A stretch of DNA of 64,000 nt from Areca catechu (taxonomy: Eukaryota; Streptophyta; Magnoliopsida; Arecales; Arecaceae). Within the stretch, counting starts at the first letter, position 1, and every line of letters begins with the position of its first letter. The notes under the pieces are model-generated. The model did no database searches, was not told the DNA's origin, and saw only the letters and a program-made list of their open reading frames with translations. Shown piece after piece: positions 10,213 through 20,834 of this stretch. The stretch is from positions 46,035,210-46,099,209 of the forward strand of contig CM038047.1 in the NCBI GenBank assembly GCA_021397845.1, read 5' to 3'. The position numbers and the translations under genes were made by a program.

Positions 10213-10905
10213 ATGGAAGAGCAGCGGAGCAAGGGGAGGGGGAGGAGTCCTCCTCTTCTGCTCCTGCGGCTGCGGCGGTGACGGTGGCGGTGGCCATTAG
10301 GCCGTGGAATCTGAGGACGAGAAGGGCTGCCTGCAATGCTCCGGTGGAGAACGAGCGTCGTCGGAACCCCAATTCGGCTTCCGGGTCGCCGTCTCTGCTG
10401 CCTGCCGAGAAGAGCAAGCCGTTGGCCAAGTCGGTCAGACTGAGTTCGGATGGTGCAGGGAAGCGGCCAAGTTCTCGATCTCGCTGTCTCGCGTGGTGAT
10501 TGAAGATGACTTTATCTTGTTCAAGGGGATGAAGCCCCCTCGGAGGCCTAAGAAGAGGCCCAGGATCGTTCAGAATCAGCTGGATGTAAGAGATTTTTTG
10601 TTAAATATCTGATCTTTTTTTAGTTTTTGTCTCCTTTCCTCCGTTTAAATGAATTCTTAATTTTTTTCCCCGAAAATATGTTTGTGGTATTTTGTCTGCA
10701 GTGGCTTTAACCTGGTTTGTGGCTGTCTGAGATAACTCCACGTTCATACAAAATTGATGAGTAAGTCAGTCGTCCTTTTTTTGTGTGCATGTGTGATTTT
10801 TATCCTTCTCCTTTTTTCCAGACTTTTTTGAATTTTCTGCATCAATCTGAACGGAGACCTTGATGAATTGTTTTTTGTTTGCAGAAGTAAGAGGATGTGA
10901 ACAAG
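10213..10905 (+). pseudogene. Captured DUF1639-family gene fragment
   Basis: The plus strand carries pieces of a plant protein of unknown function, family DUF1639. Exon 1 (about 10213-10585) encodes IRPWNLRTRRAACNAPVEN and, in another frame, KFSISLSRVVIEDDF followed by the family's basic core PPRRPKKRPRIVQNQLD. A GTAAGA donor follows at 10586. Exon 2 (10702-10760), after a TGCAG acceptor, encodes PGLWLSEITPRSYKIDE and has a GTAAGT donor. Exon 3 starts at 10885 after GCAG and soon meets a stop. At least one frameshift lies near 10460-10468, another probably in the G-rich run near 10230-10245, and a TAA sits in exon 2 just before PGLWL, so no normal protein is made. The introns are kept, so genomic DNA and not mRNA was taken up. 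The family assignment rests on the conserved core read by eye. Confidence 0.75.
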
Positions 10906-11327
10906 GTAAGGGGTTTTCCGCAAAGAAAGCTTCTCGAGTTTCTAATTGCTGACAATTACTTTAGTCTAGTGACCACGGTCAGTGCGATTTTGTAGCACAT
11001 CATATTGATCTGTATATTGAAAGTTCAAATAAAAATGTAATAAGTTGGGCATTTTGATCTGCTAGGCAAGCTTGTTTCTTTTCATTGTCATCTAATTTAA
11101 ATTTATTTTTTATTTTCTTTTAAATTTTTTAAAAAAAAATGCTCAAAGTGGACATGCCAACATGGTTTGGTTTTAACTTTTAAATGTCATCTTATAATTT
11201 TTTGTTAAAAAATAAATACTCTGGTATTTGACAACTGGACTTGGATTGTAGTCCTCGTATTGGTAGAGATTCATATTGTTACCTCAAATTATCTTGGTTC
11301 AAGCAGTTGGCGAGAGGAATGATGAGA

Positions 11328-11622
11328 ACTGGCGGAAAAGGTCACCAAAATCCCCTCGATGCTGAGGTACATAAACATTAATGGTTTTGTTTGCTAGCTG
11401 GGTTATTTTATTGATAAAGATAAGAGGCCAACACTCATAGGTGCGTGATCAATGAAAAAAAAGGTAAAATTCAAACTGGCGGAAAAGGTCACCAAAATCC
11501 CCTCGATGCTGAGGTACATAAACATTAATGGTTTTGTTTGCTAGCTGGGTTATTTTATTGATAAAGATAAGAGGCCAACACTCATTGGTGTGTGATCAAT
11601 GGAAAAAAAAAAATAAATAAAT
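11328..11622. repeat. 147-bp tandem duplication
   Basis: Two nearly identical copies starting ACTGGCGGAAAAGGTCACCA lie at about 11328-11474 and 11475-11600, in direct orientation inside the CACTA-ended element. They differ at only a few positions (for example CATAGGTGCG versus CATTGGTGTG), so the duplication is fairly recent. No function is apparent. Confidence 0.8.
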
Positions 11623-11630
11623 TTCCATCT

Positions 11631-12183
11631 GATTGTTTGACACTTTTATTTTTTTTTTATTATTTTATTATGTATTTTTATGGATTGTCTCTTATTGTTA
11701 TTTGCGATTAGAGACTGTGATGAATTGTCTTTATATCTTCCTGATATTTCAAGTACTAAAAGTGTATGCTAGATCAGGTCATTTTGCATGGATCTAAATG
11801 ATGTTACAAATTTGGATGGCTTGCTATTATTACAAGCAATCATTTGCTGCCTTAGATCCTTCTCAATATATAAAAATAGGCAATCCTGAATCTCTGAATC
11901 TTATTGTTTGACGATTTTGTTTTCTTTTTGTTGTTTTATTATGCATTTGCATGGATTGCCTTCTCTTATTATCTGCGGTTAGAGACTGTGATGAGTTGTC
12001 ACGGTATCTTCATGATGCTTCAAATACTGAAAGTGTATGCTTGAATCGGACCATTTTGCATGGATGTAAATGGTGTTGCAAATTTGGATGGCTTGCTATT
12101 ATTGCAAGCAACCATTTGCTGCATTATACCCTTCTCAATGTATAAAAATAGGCAATCCTGAGTCTTTGAATCTTCTTGTTTGT
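11631..12183. repeat. Diverged 275-bp tandem duplication
   Basis: The segment at about 11631-11904 is repeated at about 11905-12183. Both include GAGACTGTGATGA(A/G)TTGTC, TTTTGCATGGAT and AAATTTGGATGGCTTGCTAT. Divergence is clearly higher than in the neighbouring 147-bp duplication. A short open frame at 11951-12145 runs through the second copy, but the first copy has no equivalent, so I do not call a gene. Confidence 0.7.
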
Positions 12184-14150
12184 CATTATATATGAGAAAT
12201 AATTACAGTATTGAAGTTATGACTTATAGTACTTTCTGGCTGTTTTGGCTTCATTTGAACCCGGTATTCAATTCCACTTAAACCCATGTGTAAATATGGT
12301 ATTCTTGTACTTTCTAATGATATACGAGTTACAATATATGGAAAAGAGAGTTGGAGAAGAAGTTACAAGTCTTGTGAGAAGAAACACGGTGTTGTGCAAA
12401 TGCGGAAGCAGGTAATTTTATTTTTCAATATTTATCTTATTTCATGTACTTATAGTAGTGGTTTATAAAGAATTACTTTTTCCATGTATATTTATTATCT
12501 GATCTCGTAGTTTTTGACTTTGAAAATACCTTGTAAAGTATGGTTACTGCTTTACCATAACACAACAAAAAACAACAAAGGTTAACCATGTTCTCTTCAA
12601 CAGGAACAAAATAATCAACTTCTTCACCAATTGGATTGATAAAATGAAATGGGCATATAGATCATAATAGATGCATATCACTCAGTAATGTTAAATGGGT
12701 ATGTAATGCAAGTCAACTTGTTTAAAAAAATAGGTTAAATAGATCAGAAGGTCAAAACCCAAACTTGATCCGAATAACAAATAGGTTAGATGGGTCGACC
12801 TGTTTATGACCCGAACCCATTAAGGCCAAATCCAAGTATGCTTATGGCAGGTCGAATGCAGGTCCGGTTGATAGATCGGGTCACATTTTGCTAGCCCTGG
12901 TACTACATGTTACCCCATGTGCATTGTGCATATGTGCACCATATACTGATGTCCTGTACTTCTATGTGAGTGATTATAGTCTTTTGTTAGACTATGTTCC
13001 ATTAATGGCTTTTATTAATGATGTAGCCCCTAATAATAGTATTGATATACTTAAAAAGAGATGACATTTTGGAAAAAATAAATTTGATGTGACTTTTTAG
13101 CAATTTATTTTCACATACTTAATTGTCAGCCAATTTGTTTCATGTAATATGAATCAATTTGAAATTAATATTCTGGGTATTATGATTTTCTTTAACTTAG
13201 CTGTTGACCGTCGCTTTGGCAGTGTGCTGCACATTTGTTAGAGTTATGCAACTGTGCATGTGGTGTGCCAATACCAGTTTGCTACTATTTGTGTTGGTCC
13301 ATATAAACTTGCATCATGTTATGTCTCGATGATATAACCTTATATGGGCTGACATGTGCTGGAATTACGCCTACACTGATAGGACCTGCCCATGGACAAT
13401 TGTTTCACATGGGGTTCTTTTGACTTATTTTCCCTTTCCATTTCAAACTCCCCAAATGTCCTTTGATTATTCAGTTTTTTATTTTTCACTTTGATATAAA
13501 GTTAGATCATCTTAGTTTGTGAGGGAATTTTTTTTAAGAACAAGCAGAACATATATATTTAGGACCTATCTGTCAACAATGTTGCATTGTTAACATGATT
13601 TATGATGATTACTTGTGCAGCCATTTTGTGTCAGGTTCTGATTTTAATTTTGCCTGACCAGGAACACTTTATCAATGAACATGAAGAGCCTACAACATCT
13701 GGTGGAGTGGGAAGGGATTGGCATGCTAGTTCTTCCCAACAAATTCTGGTTCCTCATTCAGTTGATATCGTCCATTCACGAGTTGAACCAACCAATCTAT
13801 AAGAAAGTGTACATAAATCAAATTTTAGCTGAGGAGTTTAGGGCCAGATTCATTTAAAATAAGGGAGGGACTTCTACATCTTTTCAGGGTATGGAATGTG
13901 AAGCTCCTTGACTATTCCACTTTATTCTTTGCTGTTTATGTTTTCTGATTTATTTGACAGTGGCAAATTAGTGCTGCTAGGATATAGCAGCAAACATCTT
14001 GAATGCTCATGTTGCATGGTTCAATAACCTTTTCTTATTTACAAACGCTTTTTGCTGAATGTTACTTAGAATGTCCATCATTTATTTTATTGTAATCAAG
14101 TTCAGCTGTCCGCGGCAATGCTGTAAAATTCAAGAAAAAAAATCAGTTTT
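12184..14150 (+). other. Unidentified interior of the CACTA-ended element
   Basis: This AT-rich stretch includes two short open segments that could be exons of captured sequence. One is about 12301-12411, ending in GTAAT, and encodes ESWRRSYKSCEKKHGVVQ. The other is about 13614-13804 and encodes NEHEEPTTSGGVGRDWHASS. I do not recognise either. Bases about 12750-12900 resemble one end of a hAT-type repeat (GGGTCGACC words, ending TTTGCTAGCCCTGG), but no second end or target duplication is visible. Confidence 0.4.
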
Positions 14151-14870
14151 TCATATTTTTTTTTTAATTATTCAATTTTTGCAATCGATTTTACAATTGA
14201 TTTTTAATTTTTTTTCAGAATTTTATTTTTTTGCAACTGATTTTGCAACTAATTTTTTATTTTTTTCAGAATTTTATTTATTTACAACTGATTTTGCAAC
14301 CGATTTTTTTTTTTAAATTTTTATTTTTTAGCAACAGATTTTGCAACTGATTTTTTTTTTCCAAAATTTTATTTATTTGCAACCGATTTTGCAACCAATT
14401 TTTTATTTTCTTTTCAGAATTTCATTTTTTTGCAACCGATTTTGCAAATGATTTTTTTTTTTCAGAATTTCATTTATTTGCAACTGATTTTGCAATCGAT
14501 TTTTATTTTTTTCAAAATTTTATTTTTTTGTAACCAATTTTTTATTTTTTTTCAGAATTTCATTTATTTGCAACCAATTTTGTAATCGATTTTTAATTTT
14601 TTTTCAAAATTTTAAAATATTTTAAAATAAATTTATTTTTTACCAACTAAATTTGCAATCGATTTTTTTATTTAATAAAAAAAATAAAATTTCATAAATA
14701 CACCAAAATTGGTTGCTAAATTTTTACAATCGAAAAAAATTGGTCACAAAATTTTGCAACCTAGATTTTTGCAACGGACTGATTTTGGTTGCAAATTAAA
14801 TTTGCAACCGATTTAATTTGTAACCGATTTTTAATTATTAGCAACCGAAAAATCGGTTGCTAAAACTGTG
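14150..14870. repeat. Right subterminal repeats of the CACTA-ended element
   Basis: TTTGCAACYGATTTTGCAAC words alternate with T-rich spacers (TTTTTTCAGAATTTTATT) at a spacing of roughly 55-60 bp. The last 130 bp carry GCAACCGAAAAATCGG inverted pairs leading into the CACTA terminus. The spacing differs from the left side, so the two subterminal zones are related in word content but are not simple copies. Confidence 0.7.
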
Positions 14871-14883
14871 TTTTCTTGTAGTG

Positions 14884-15471
14884 ATGGGGAGGGAAGGGAG
14901 GAAGTGGTTGGCTTGGATCAAGGGATACTCTATTGACTTGAGAAACCTTCCTTGGCCGACCATGCTTTCTTGGAAAAGGGCTTGATGTGGGGGGTGTTGT
15001 TGGCTTGGACCGAGGAGAGAATAAGTGGGGTATCCAACATGCATTGACTTTGAAGTCTTCCAACCTTCCTTGGCCGTCCAAGTGTCCAGGTAATGTGGCA
15101 CTTACTCCCGCCATGTGGCACTGGTGAGGGCGCTCCAAGAGTTGAAGTGGCATCCTTCAAGGTGTGGAGGAAATGGCTTGGTCCATTAATAATTGGACTT
15201 GACTCAAATGACCACTCCTTCAAACAAGCTTGGGCCTAATCTTCAAGTAGACTTGGGCTTGAACCAATTCAGTTGAATACATGATTTATTGACCTTGCTT
15301 GACCACATTAGCCAAGGTACATGACTAAAATAAAAGTTAAAACTAAATACATGACTCAAAGTAAAAATACTTAGGCTTGAAGCCTTATTACAGAACCCAA
15401 CAAACTAAAAAACCTATTCAGAGATCCACAAAGGGTTGAGGAGACTCTATCTAATTCTGGTGCCCATACTA
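14884..15471 (-). repeat. Chromovirus 5' LTR, right piece
   Basis: This continues the LTR broken at 9056. ATGGGGAGGGAAGGGAGGAA matches the left LTR from about 4077, and the copy runs to GGTGCCCATACTA at 15471. It is followed by the right GTGAG duplication at 15472-15476. Confidence 0.85.
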
Positions 15472-15579
15472 GTGAGTCTATGTTCGACAGCCTTCATCCT
15501 CTATCAGCATCTTCTCTTTCACTTGGTTCTTATTCTTCTTTCTCCTTGTTGACATTAGCTCAATCGAAGATGAGAGTTA

Positions 15580-17900
15580 TTCAGTGAGCCATGTCTTTAG
15601 GCTCCAAGGTTCTATGGAGCCTTTCTTGGAAAGGGCCGCTTCTTTGGATCACAAGGAAGTCGAGTCTCCTTTCAGGGTGGTATGCCGAACTCGCCAATTG
15701 GCTGGTTCGAGTTCCCCGATGCCTACTCTTGTGGGTTTGGTGAGTATAGCCTCGACCATGACCAGGAAAGATGTCATCCACTTCTAGAGGTTGTATGAGA
15801 TTCTGAGTCAAGTTCGGGTCTCTACCCTCGACCTGAATGATAGGGTAACATTAGGCCCGAAAGGTGGAATTGCCTTGTACAAGGGGTTTGCCTTCGACTG
15901 CCCTTCCACCCCTTCATCCGTAACTTCTTAGACTGCCACCAACTTGTTCCAGTCCAACCGATTCCAAATGCCTTTCAAACTATCTATTCCTTCACTATCC
16001 TCTATCACTTTCATGGGATAGTAGCTAGGTTATCTTTGATTCGGACATTTTACACTCTGAAATGGCACCCCACAGATAGAGGATGGTGGTTCATCACCCT
16101 CCATCAGGGTATGACTATTTCCTTTGACTTACCCTCTTCCATTAAAGGCTAGAAGAGTCATTTTTTCTTTGCTTTCTATGAAGGGGTGAACTAGGTTTGA
16201 GGTGACCTAGATCGATCCCCAAATAAGAACTTCGTTAAGGATTCCGTTGATGAGAAGATCTACTGGCTCCTCAACACCAAGATTCCTTAGAAGTAGGATT
16301 TGCTTTCTTAGTAAAATCTGTTCGATGCTAGGCTCAGTCAGATGCATGTTTTAGGTGAGTGTTACTGTATCTTTCTTCCATTGGTAGTTCAGAACTAACT
16401 AAGTCAGCACTCGGCTTTTGTAGATATGTTCTCTGTTGACAAGTTGAAAGACTAATGTCAGAAGAGAACTGCCACCAAAAAGCCAAGGAAGGGGGTGGCA
16501 AAGAAGCCCCTCACAGAGCCATCTAAGTCAACATAGGCCTCTAAGCCCCGATCAGAGGAGGCACATGCACCTCACTCTAAGGAGGCCTGTGTTATCAATG
16601 TCAAGGTAGTGGAAGTCTCACTGCCACCACATGCTCCGATGGTCACCCAAGCTTCGACCCTGACTCAATCGCCGACCCTGCTTGCTCCACCTATATCATC
16701 ACCAGTGGGGGAGGCAAGGTCTCCGAGTCCTGCCCAAGTAGGCCCATCTACATCTAAGGAGGTCCCTCTAGAGACTGAGGTGATCGAAATTATGGTGAGG
16801 GTGAGGCAAAGTTCTTCCATCTTCAGAGACTGGGGGTTGGCCTAGAAGCTTCTTAATCTGATCCTTCTCCCCTAGGATCAAAAGGAGAGAAAGTCGATCC
16901 CAGTTAGTCGATGAAGTCCTTGCCAACCTCTTTCCTCAAGTACTTGGGATAAATATTTCTTGGTCTCTAGCTAGGTGATGATTTGGAATGCCAAGTAGCT
17001 AACTTGTACTTTTTCTTCTTTTGCGGTTTGTTCATGATGCCTTCATCCTCAAGGAGGCGTGCAATAAATTTGCCAAGTTCAGGGATTCCTTCAAGGACAA
17101 GGTCGAGTTTGCCAAGGCATGGGTCAAGGCCCTGGAGGGCATAAACACAGATATTGAGGCCCAAGAGGCCAAGTTGAAGGAGTTGTAGTCCTCTAAGGAG
17201 ACTATCTAGGAGCTAGAGGCCCAGATAAAGGGGAAAGAGGAGGAAGTCACCAGAGAGAGACAATGCTACCCTACTAAAGAATAGATTCTCTGACACCATC
17301 ACCAAGGCAATGAAGCTAGAGTCTCAAATCAAAATCACTAACCTCAGATTACAAGGGGCCGAGGCTAAGGCTAGGGAGGCTGAGGAGATGGCCGCAGCTA
17401 CTAAGGCCGTGGCTCGGGCAGCAAAGGCGAAGGTGGCCTAGGCTATCGAAGAATACAAGAAATCGATAGATTTTGAGGATGAAGTTGGTGAAGCCGCCTG
17501 TGATGCCTTCTAGAAAGGATTTGCCAAATTTAAGAGAAAGGTAAGTGAGGCCTTCCTGATTACATCATAATTGTCGAGCCCGAGCTGGAGGAAGAAAATG
17601 TTGAGGCCACAAAAACTGAGACGGTCTCGATCATCAAGGCTAGAGAAGCTAAAGTCAGGAAAGCCAAGGAAACTAAGATCGCCAAGGATGTTGAGGAAGT
17701 TGAAGCCAAAGCCACCAAGGAAGCTGGGGAGAGATTGTAGGGTTCATTAGAGAGGTAGCCACCACTAGGGTTGAAGGGGCTTCATCTGGGAGATAGTCGC
17801 TAAAGCTATGGCCAAGATGGAGGCCATCATCAATGCAGTGGTGGAGGCCATCAAATCGGGCTCGGATCCAATACCTAACTCCGGTAAATGATCTTCTATT
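15580..17900 (+). pseudogene. Antisense Transposase_28-like gene of element E
   Basis: This is a degenerate relative of the gene at 56301-58535. In shifting frames it keeps DRGWWFITLHQG and SFDLPSSIKG followed by SHFFFAFYEGVN, which align with DDGWWYISPR, RFDLPSFIKG and NRFIFASVEDV there. Next is LDRSPNKNFVKD, against PDRSLNQNSQVK. A GTGAGTG donor near 16352 and a TTTTGTAG acceptor near 16420 sit where intron 1 of the better copy sits. The C-terminal half (17040-17750) is Lys/Glu/Ala-rich and coiled-coil-like (AKLKELQ, EAKAREAEEMAAATKA-type). There are many stops and frameshifts. The gene runs opposite to the element's pol remnant at 19020-19294. The function of the protein is not known. Confidence 0.65.
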
Positions 17901-18310
17901 CCTTTCCTTTTGCTCTTTGTACTCAGGCATAGTCTCCCTTTTTTATAAGAACTTTGCTAAGTAATGAAAGTTTTTCCTTCATTTCAAAAAATTTTGTGTT
18001 GAAGTTGATACTATATGCATGCATGTTGAAATGCTAAGTACTATCATGTAGTCTAGTTAGCATAACTTTGACTAAGCAGGACAACTTCCAAATTTTGCCT
18101 AAGTCCTCTATTTGAGCAATTTCTATGGAAAATCAATCACCGAATAGGACCTGACTATAGGGAGCTACTTGTGCAGTAGAACTTGACTGTGAGAAGTTGT
18201 CCATAGGATGAAGCCTGACTATGGGTTGTCAGCTATAAAATAGAGCCTGACTATAGAAAGTCAACCATAGATTTTCCTTATTAACTAGTTGTTGAGTAGC
18301 CAAAAAAGAG
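17901..18310. other. Spacer after the antisense gene of element E
   Basis: No gene is supported here. From about 18080 the sequence starts to show loose repeats of 'AGGACCTGACTATAGGGAG' type (GACCTGACTA, GAACTTGACTG, GAAGCCTGACTATGG, GAGCCTGACTATAG) before the regular 61-bp array begins. Confidence 0.5.
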
Positions 18311-18920
18311 ATGGTGGTGTGGAAGCGTACCTATCTTTATTATGATTGATAGCTAGTCAGCTAGATAGGAGATGGTGGTGTAAAAGCTCACCTGCCTGTA
18401 CTATGACTGATGGCTAGTCGACCGGATAAGAGATGGTAGTGTGGAAACTCGCCTACCTTTACTATAATTGATGGCTAGTCGATCAAATAAGAGATGGTGG
18501 TGTGGAAACTCACCTATGTTTATTATGACCAATGGCTAGTCGATCAGATAAGAAATAGTGGTATAGAAAATCATCTATTTTTACTGCAACCGATGGCTAG
18601 TTGGTCGGATAGGAGACAGTGGTGTGGAAACTGGTTTGCCTTTATTGCAACCAATGGCTAATCAATCAGATAGAAGATGGTGGTGTAGAAACTCGACCCG
18701 TCTTTACTACGACCAATAGCTAGTTGGTCAAATAGAAGACAGTAGTGTGGAAACATGCCCACTTTTATTGTGACCAATAGCTACTCGGCTAGATAGGAGA
18801 TGGTGGTGTAGAAACTTGACTTGTCTTTACTGTGATCGATGGCTAGTCAACCAGATAAGAGATGGTGGTATAGAAATGTAACCCATCTTTACTGTGACCG
18901 ATGGCTAGTCGACCGGATAG
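18311..18920. repeat. 61-bp tandem array, ten copies
   Basis: The word ATGGTGGTGTGGAAACTCRC and its variants begin at 18311, 18372, 18433, 18494, 18555, 18616, 18677, 18739, 18800 and 18862, a period of 61 bp (62 twice). Each unit also contains GATGGCTAGTCGACCGGATA or a variant. Copies are diverged by point changes. The array lies between the antisense gene and the pol end of element E, the same place as the unrelated 120-bp array of element F. Confidence 0.9.
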
Positions 18921-19019
18921 GATGTAGTCGAAAGGGAACCCAGGAACTTTGTTAGTAAAAATTACTTTTATTTTTGAATAAAGTGGATACATTATTAGTA
19001 GTACATTCAAAGGTTCATA

Positions 19020-19294
19020 GCATTCCACATTTAGAGAATTGGAGTTCCATCAAGGTCCTCGATTTGGCAGGCTCCTCAGTGTAGGGCTTTCGCTACCCAG
19101 CAGGGTCCTTTTCAATTTGGAGATAGCTTGCCTTGCTTGATTGGTCTAGAAACTTTAGCATAATACAATACAAGATCTAAGGGGCAAAAGGATTTGGCCT
19201 CACTTGAGAATTATAGTACCAAGCCATCCATTGTTGGCACATGGCTATTCAAAGTCAGGCTTGATCTCGAGTTTCCTCTAGTAGGTCAAGGTTG
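19020..19294 (-). pseudogene. Tat-type pol C-terminus of element E
   Basis: The minus strand reads NLDLLEETRDQA and then WYYNSQVRPNPFAP. These match NLDLLEETRDKA and RYYNSRVRPKSFHP at the end of the integrase of element F (59481-60782). Later blocks (LQIEKDPAG against SPNWEGPYR) also align after frame changes. Several stops are present. The fragment ends abruptly at GTCAAGGTTG, where the LTR of copia element C starts. Integrase inserts the element's cDNA into the host chromosome; this piece alone could not. Confidence 0.7.
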
Positions 19295-20774
19295 TGTCGA
19301 CCTCGGTCTTGATTTTAATAAGTAACAAAATGTTTGAGTATATATGAAGTACTAATATTTTGTTGGAGTGTTGAAATTATTATTTCAAATATCTCATAAA
19401 CTCAATGAATGAAAAGACTAATTGATCAATCCTCAAGCATGATAATTTCACTATTTTAGTTATCTTCTCAAAGTAAAAAGCATGGTTTAATAGACTCTTG
19501 ACAGTTGGTACGAAAGAAACTAAGTTGAAGTTTGAAAATATAAGTCTTGGCACCTATTTTTTAGATGGTATAGATCAAGTATCGATACATGAAAATGATG
19601 AGTCGACCTATAGAAATGATTCAAAGAAGAAGATGACAGGCACGTAGAGTTTCAGCTGGCATAGGCTTATGAGTCAACACCTAACTTTGAAGTATCGACT
19701 CAAAGGTTGACTCAACGATCAACTCAAGGTTTGTGAGTCACAATTACAAGAAAATAATAGATGGCTAAATTTCCGGCATAAGCTTGTGAGTCGATACTAG
19801 GGTTTGAAGTATCGATTCAAGGGTCGATTCATGCTCCAAGTGTCAAAGTCATAGAAAATTCCAGAGAGCAAGATTTTCAGACATAGCTTGTGAGTTGATA
19901 CTTGGCTCTAAAATATTGACTCAAGGATTGACTAATGAATTGATGAGTCAACACTTCAGCTTTTGATAGTATAGTAATGACTATATTTTTAAGACTATAG
20001 AAATTTGGAAAATGTGTCAAATGACTAGTTTTCACTCTCCAATGACTATAAATGAAATTTTGAAGGTTCTAAGAGTATTAATTTCTCACCAAGTACATTG
20101 AAGGAGTAAAAGAATCCAAGAGAAAAATAATATTTCTAAGAGAATCTTTCAAAGAGAAACTTTCAAAAAAAAGCCTAGTTCTTAAAGAGTGTACAATTAT
20201 TTCTCAACCACTAGCATTCAAGTAATCATTAGAGACTTTTCATTGAAGAAGACAACTCAAAGAGATTCCATCAAGAGCTTCATCGACTTTTCTTTTGCTC
20301 TTTTAAAGAGTTTTTAGTTTCATTATTTCTTGTACCTTATTTTGAGTTGTAAGTAGTTTTAAGGGGATTGAAACTAGAAGATAGGTATATCTAAGTCTTT
20401 GAATTTGATTCTAAGCCTAGAATTGGCTTGCTGTAAGGTTGTGTTTGGTAAACTAAGGGAAAACCAACTGAGTTAGGTTTGTGAGCTTGAAAAACAAATC
20501 GATCATAATCTTTAAAGGATTACAGTAAAATTCTTAAGGGATTCTTGAAAAGTTTACATAGGTGCTTAGGATGCACCGAACCACTATAAACCTTGTATAT
20601 TTGTTGTGCTTTACCTTCCTCTTCTTCTTTACATAAGCATTGCATTTAGCATCAATTAGTATATATACTCTGCTATACTTTCATTTTACTATTTTTCAAA
20701 TCCAGCACATACTTGCTTAAATTTTTTGAAAAATCTAATTTATCTCCCCTCTTAGATTACTTCACTGGATAATA
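19295..20774 (+). repeat. Copia C 5' LTR
   Basis: It starts TGTCGACCTCGGTCTTGATT, which aligns with the start of LTR A at 35106 (TGTTGGCTTTGGCCATTGAT). It shares the downstream blocks GTGCTTAGGATGCACCGAAC and CACTATAAACC with LTR A, where the corresponding block is GTGCACCGAACCACTATAAA. It carries scattered copies of the (G/A)TCGACTCA-type motif at about 19580-19960. Overall divergence from LTR A is high. Confidence 0.7.
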
Positions 20775-20776
20775 AA

Positions 20777-20788
20777 TAGTATCAGAGC
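20777..20788 (+). promoter_or_regulatory. tRNA primer binding site (copia C)
   Basis: TAGTATCAGAGC is one mismatch from TGGTATCAGAGC, which is complementary to the 3' end of plant initiator methionine tRNA. It lies two bases after the LTR, as in the sister elements. Confidence 0.85.
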
Positions 20789-20834
20789 TTGGTGCTTAGC
20801 AAATTTAATCTAATGATCAAGAGTCCAAGATTGA

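Larger units (their letters stand above)
9057..14883. mobile_element. CACTA-ended non-autonomous DNA transposon
   Basis: The right end, read inward, is CACTACAAGAAAACACAG, the classic terminus of CACTA (En/Spm) elements. The left end reads AAGAAAACAGTATTTTAGCA, the same sequence without the leading CACTAC. Both ends are followed by dense subterminal repeats of GCAACCGATTTT and its complement. These multiple subterminal motifs are typical of CACTA elements, where they bind the transposase. No transposase (TNPA/TNPD-like) frame is present in the 5.8 kb. The interior instead holds intron-containing host-gene-like sequence at 10213-10905. It interrupts the chromovirus LTR, which resumes at 14884. 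Confidence 0.85.
2995..15471 (-). mobile_element. Chromovirus (Ty3/gypsy), internally deleted
   Basis: It has two long direct repeats (2995-4670, and 7998-15471 once a later insertion is removed) and GTGAG duplications on both sides. Inside are minus-strand remnants of gag and of the integrase C-terminus with a chromodomain. The internal region is only about 3.3 kb, and I see no protease, reverse transcriptase or RNase H, so it is a deletion derivative that cannot move by itself. Orientation is minus: the tRNA primer site lies next to the right-hand LTR and the chromodomain next to the left-hand one. It sits inside element E and hosts the CACTA-ended element in its right LTR. Confidence 0.85.
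1330..19294 (-). mobile_element. Decayed Tat-type Ty3/gypsy element (E)
   Basis: This is the outer host element of the left part. It has LTR-like sequence at about 1330-2880 and leader sequence to 2989. The rest resumes at 15477 after a chromovirus inserted with a GTGAG duplication. Then come a degenerate gene on the plus strand (about 15580-17900), a 61-bp tandem array (18311-18920) and the end of a minus-strand gypsy integrase (19020-19294). The same order occurs in the better preserved element F (54166 onward), which is why I group these parts. The right part is cut off where copia element C begins at 19295. The left boundary is approximate. Confidence 0.6.

Noticed and set aside
10205..10429. 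Minus-strand frame opposite the DUF1639 fragment
   Set aside because: It is a shadow of the GC-rich coding sequence; the plus strand has the family motifs and splice sites.
12700..12905. Complete hAT-type repeat ending TTTGCTAGCCCTGG
   Set aside because: Only one end is visible and no target duplication or matching left end was found, so it is noted only as a possible remnant.
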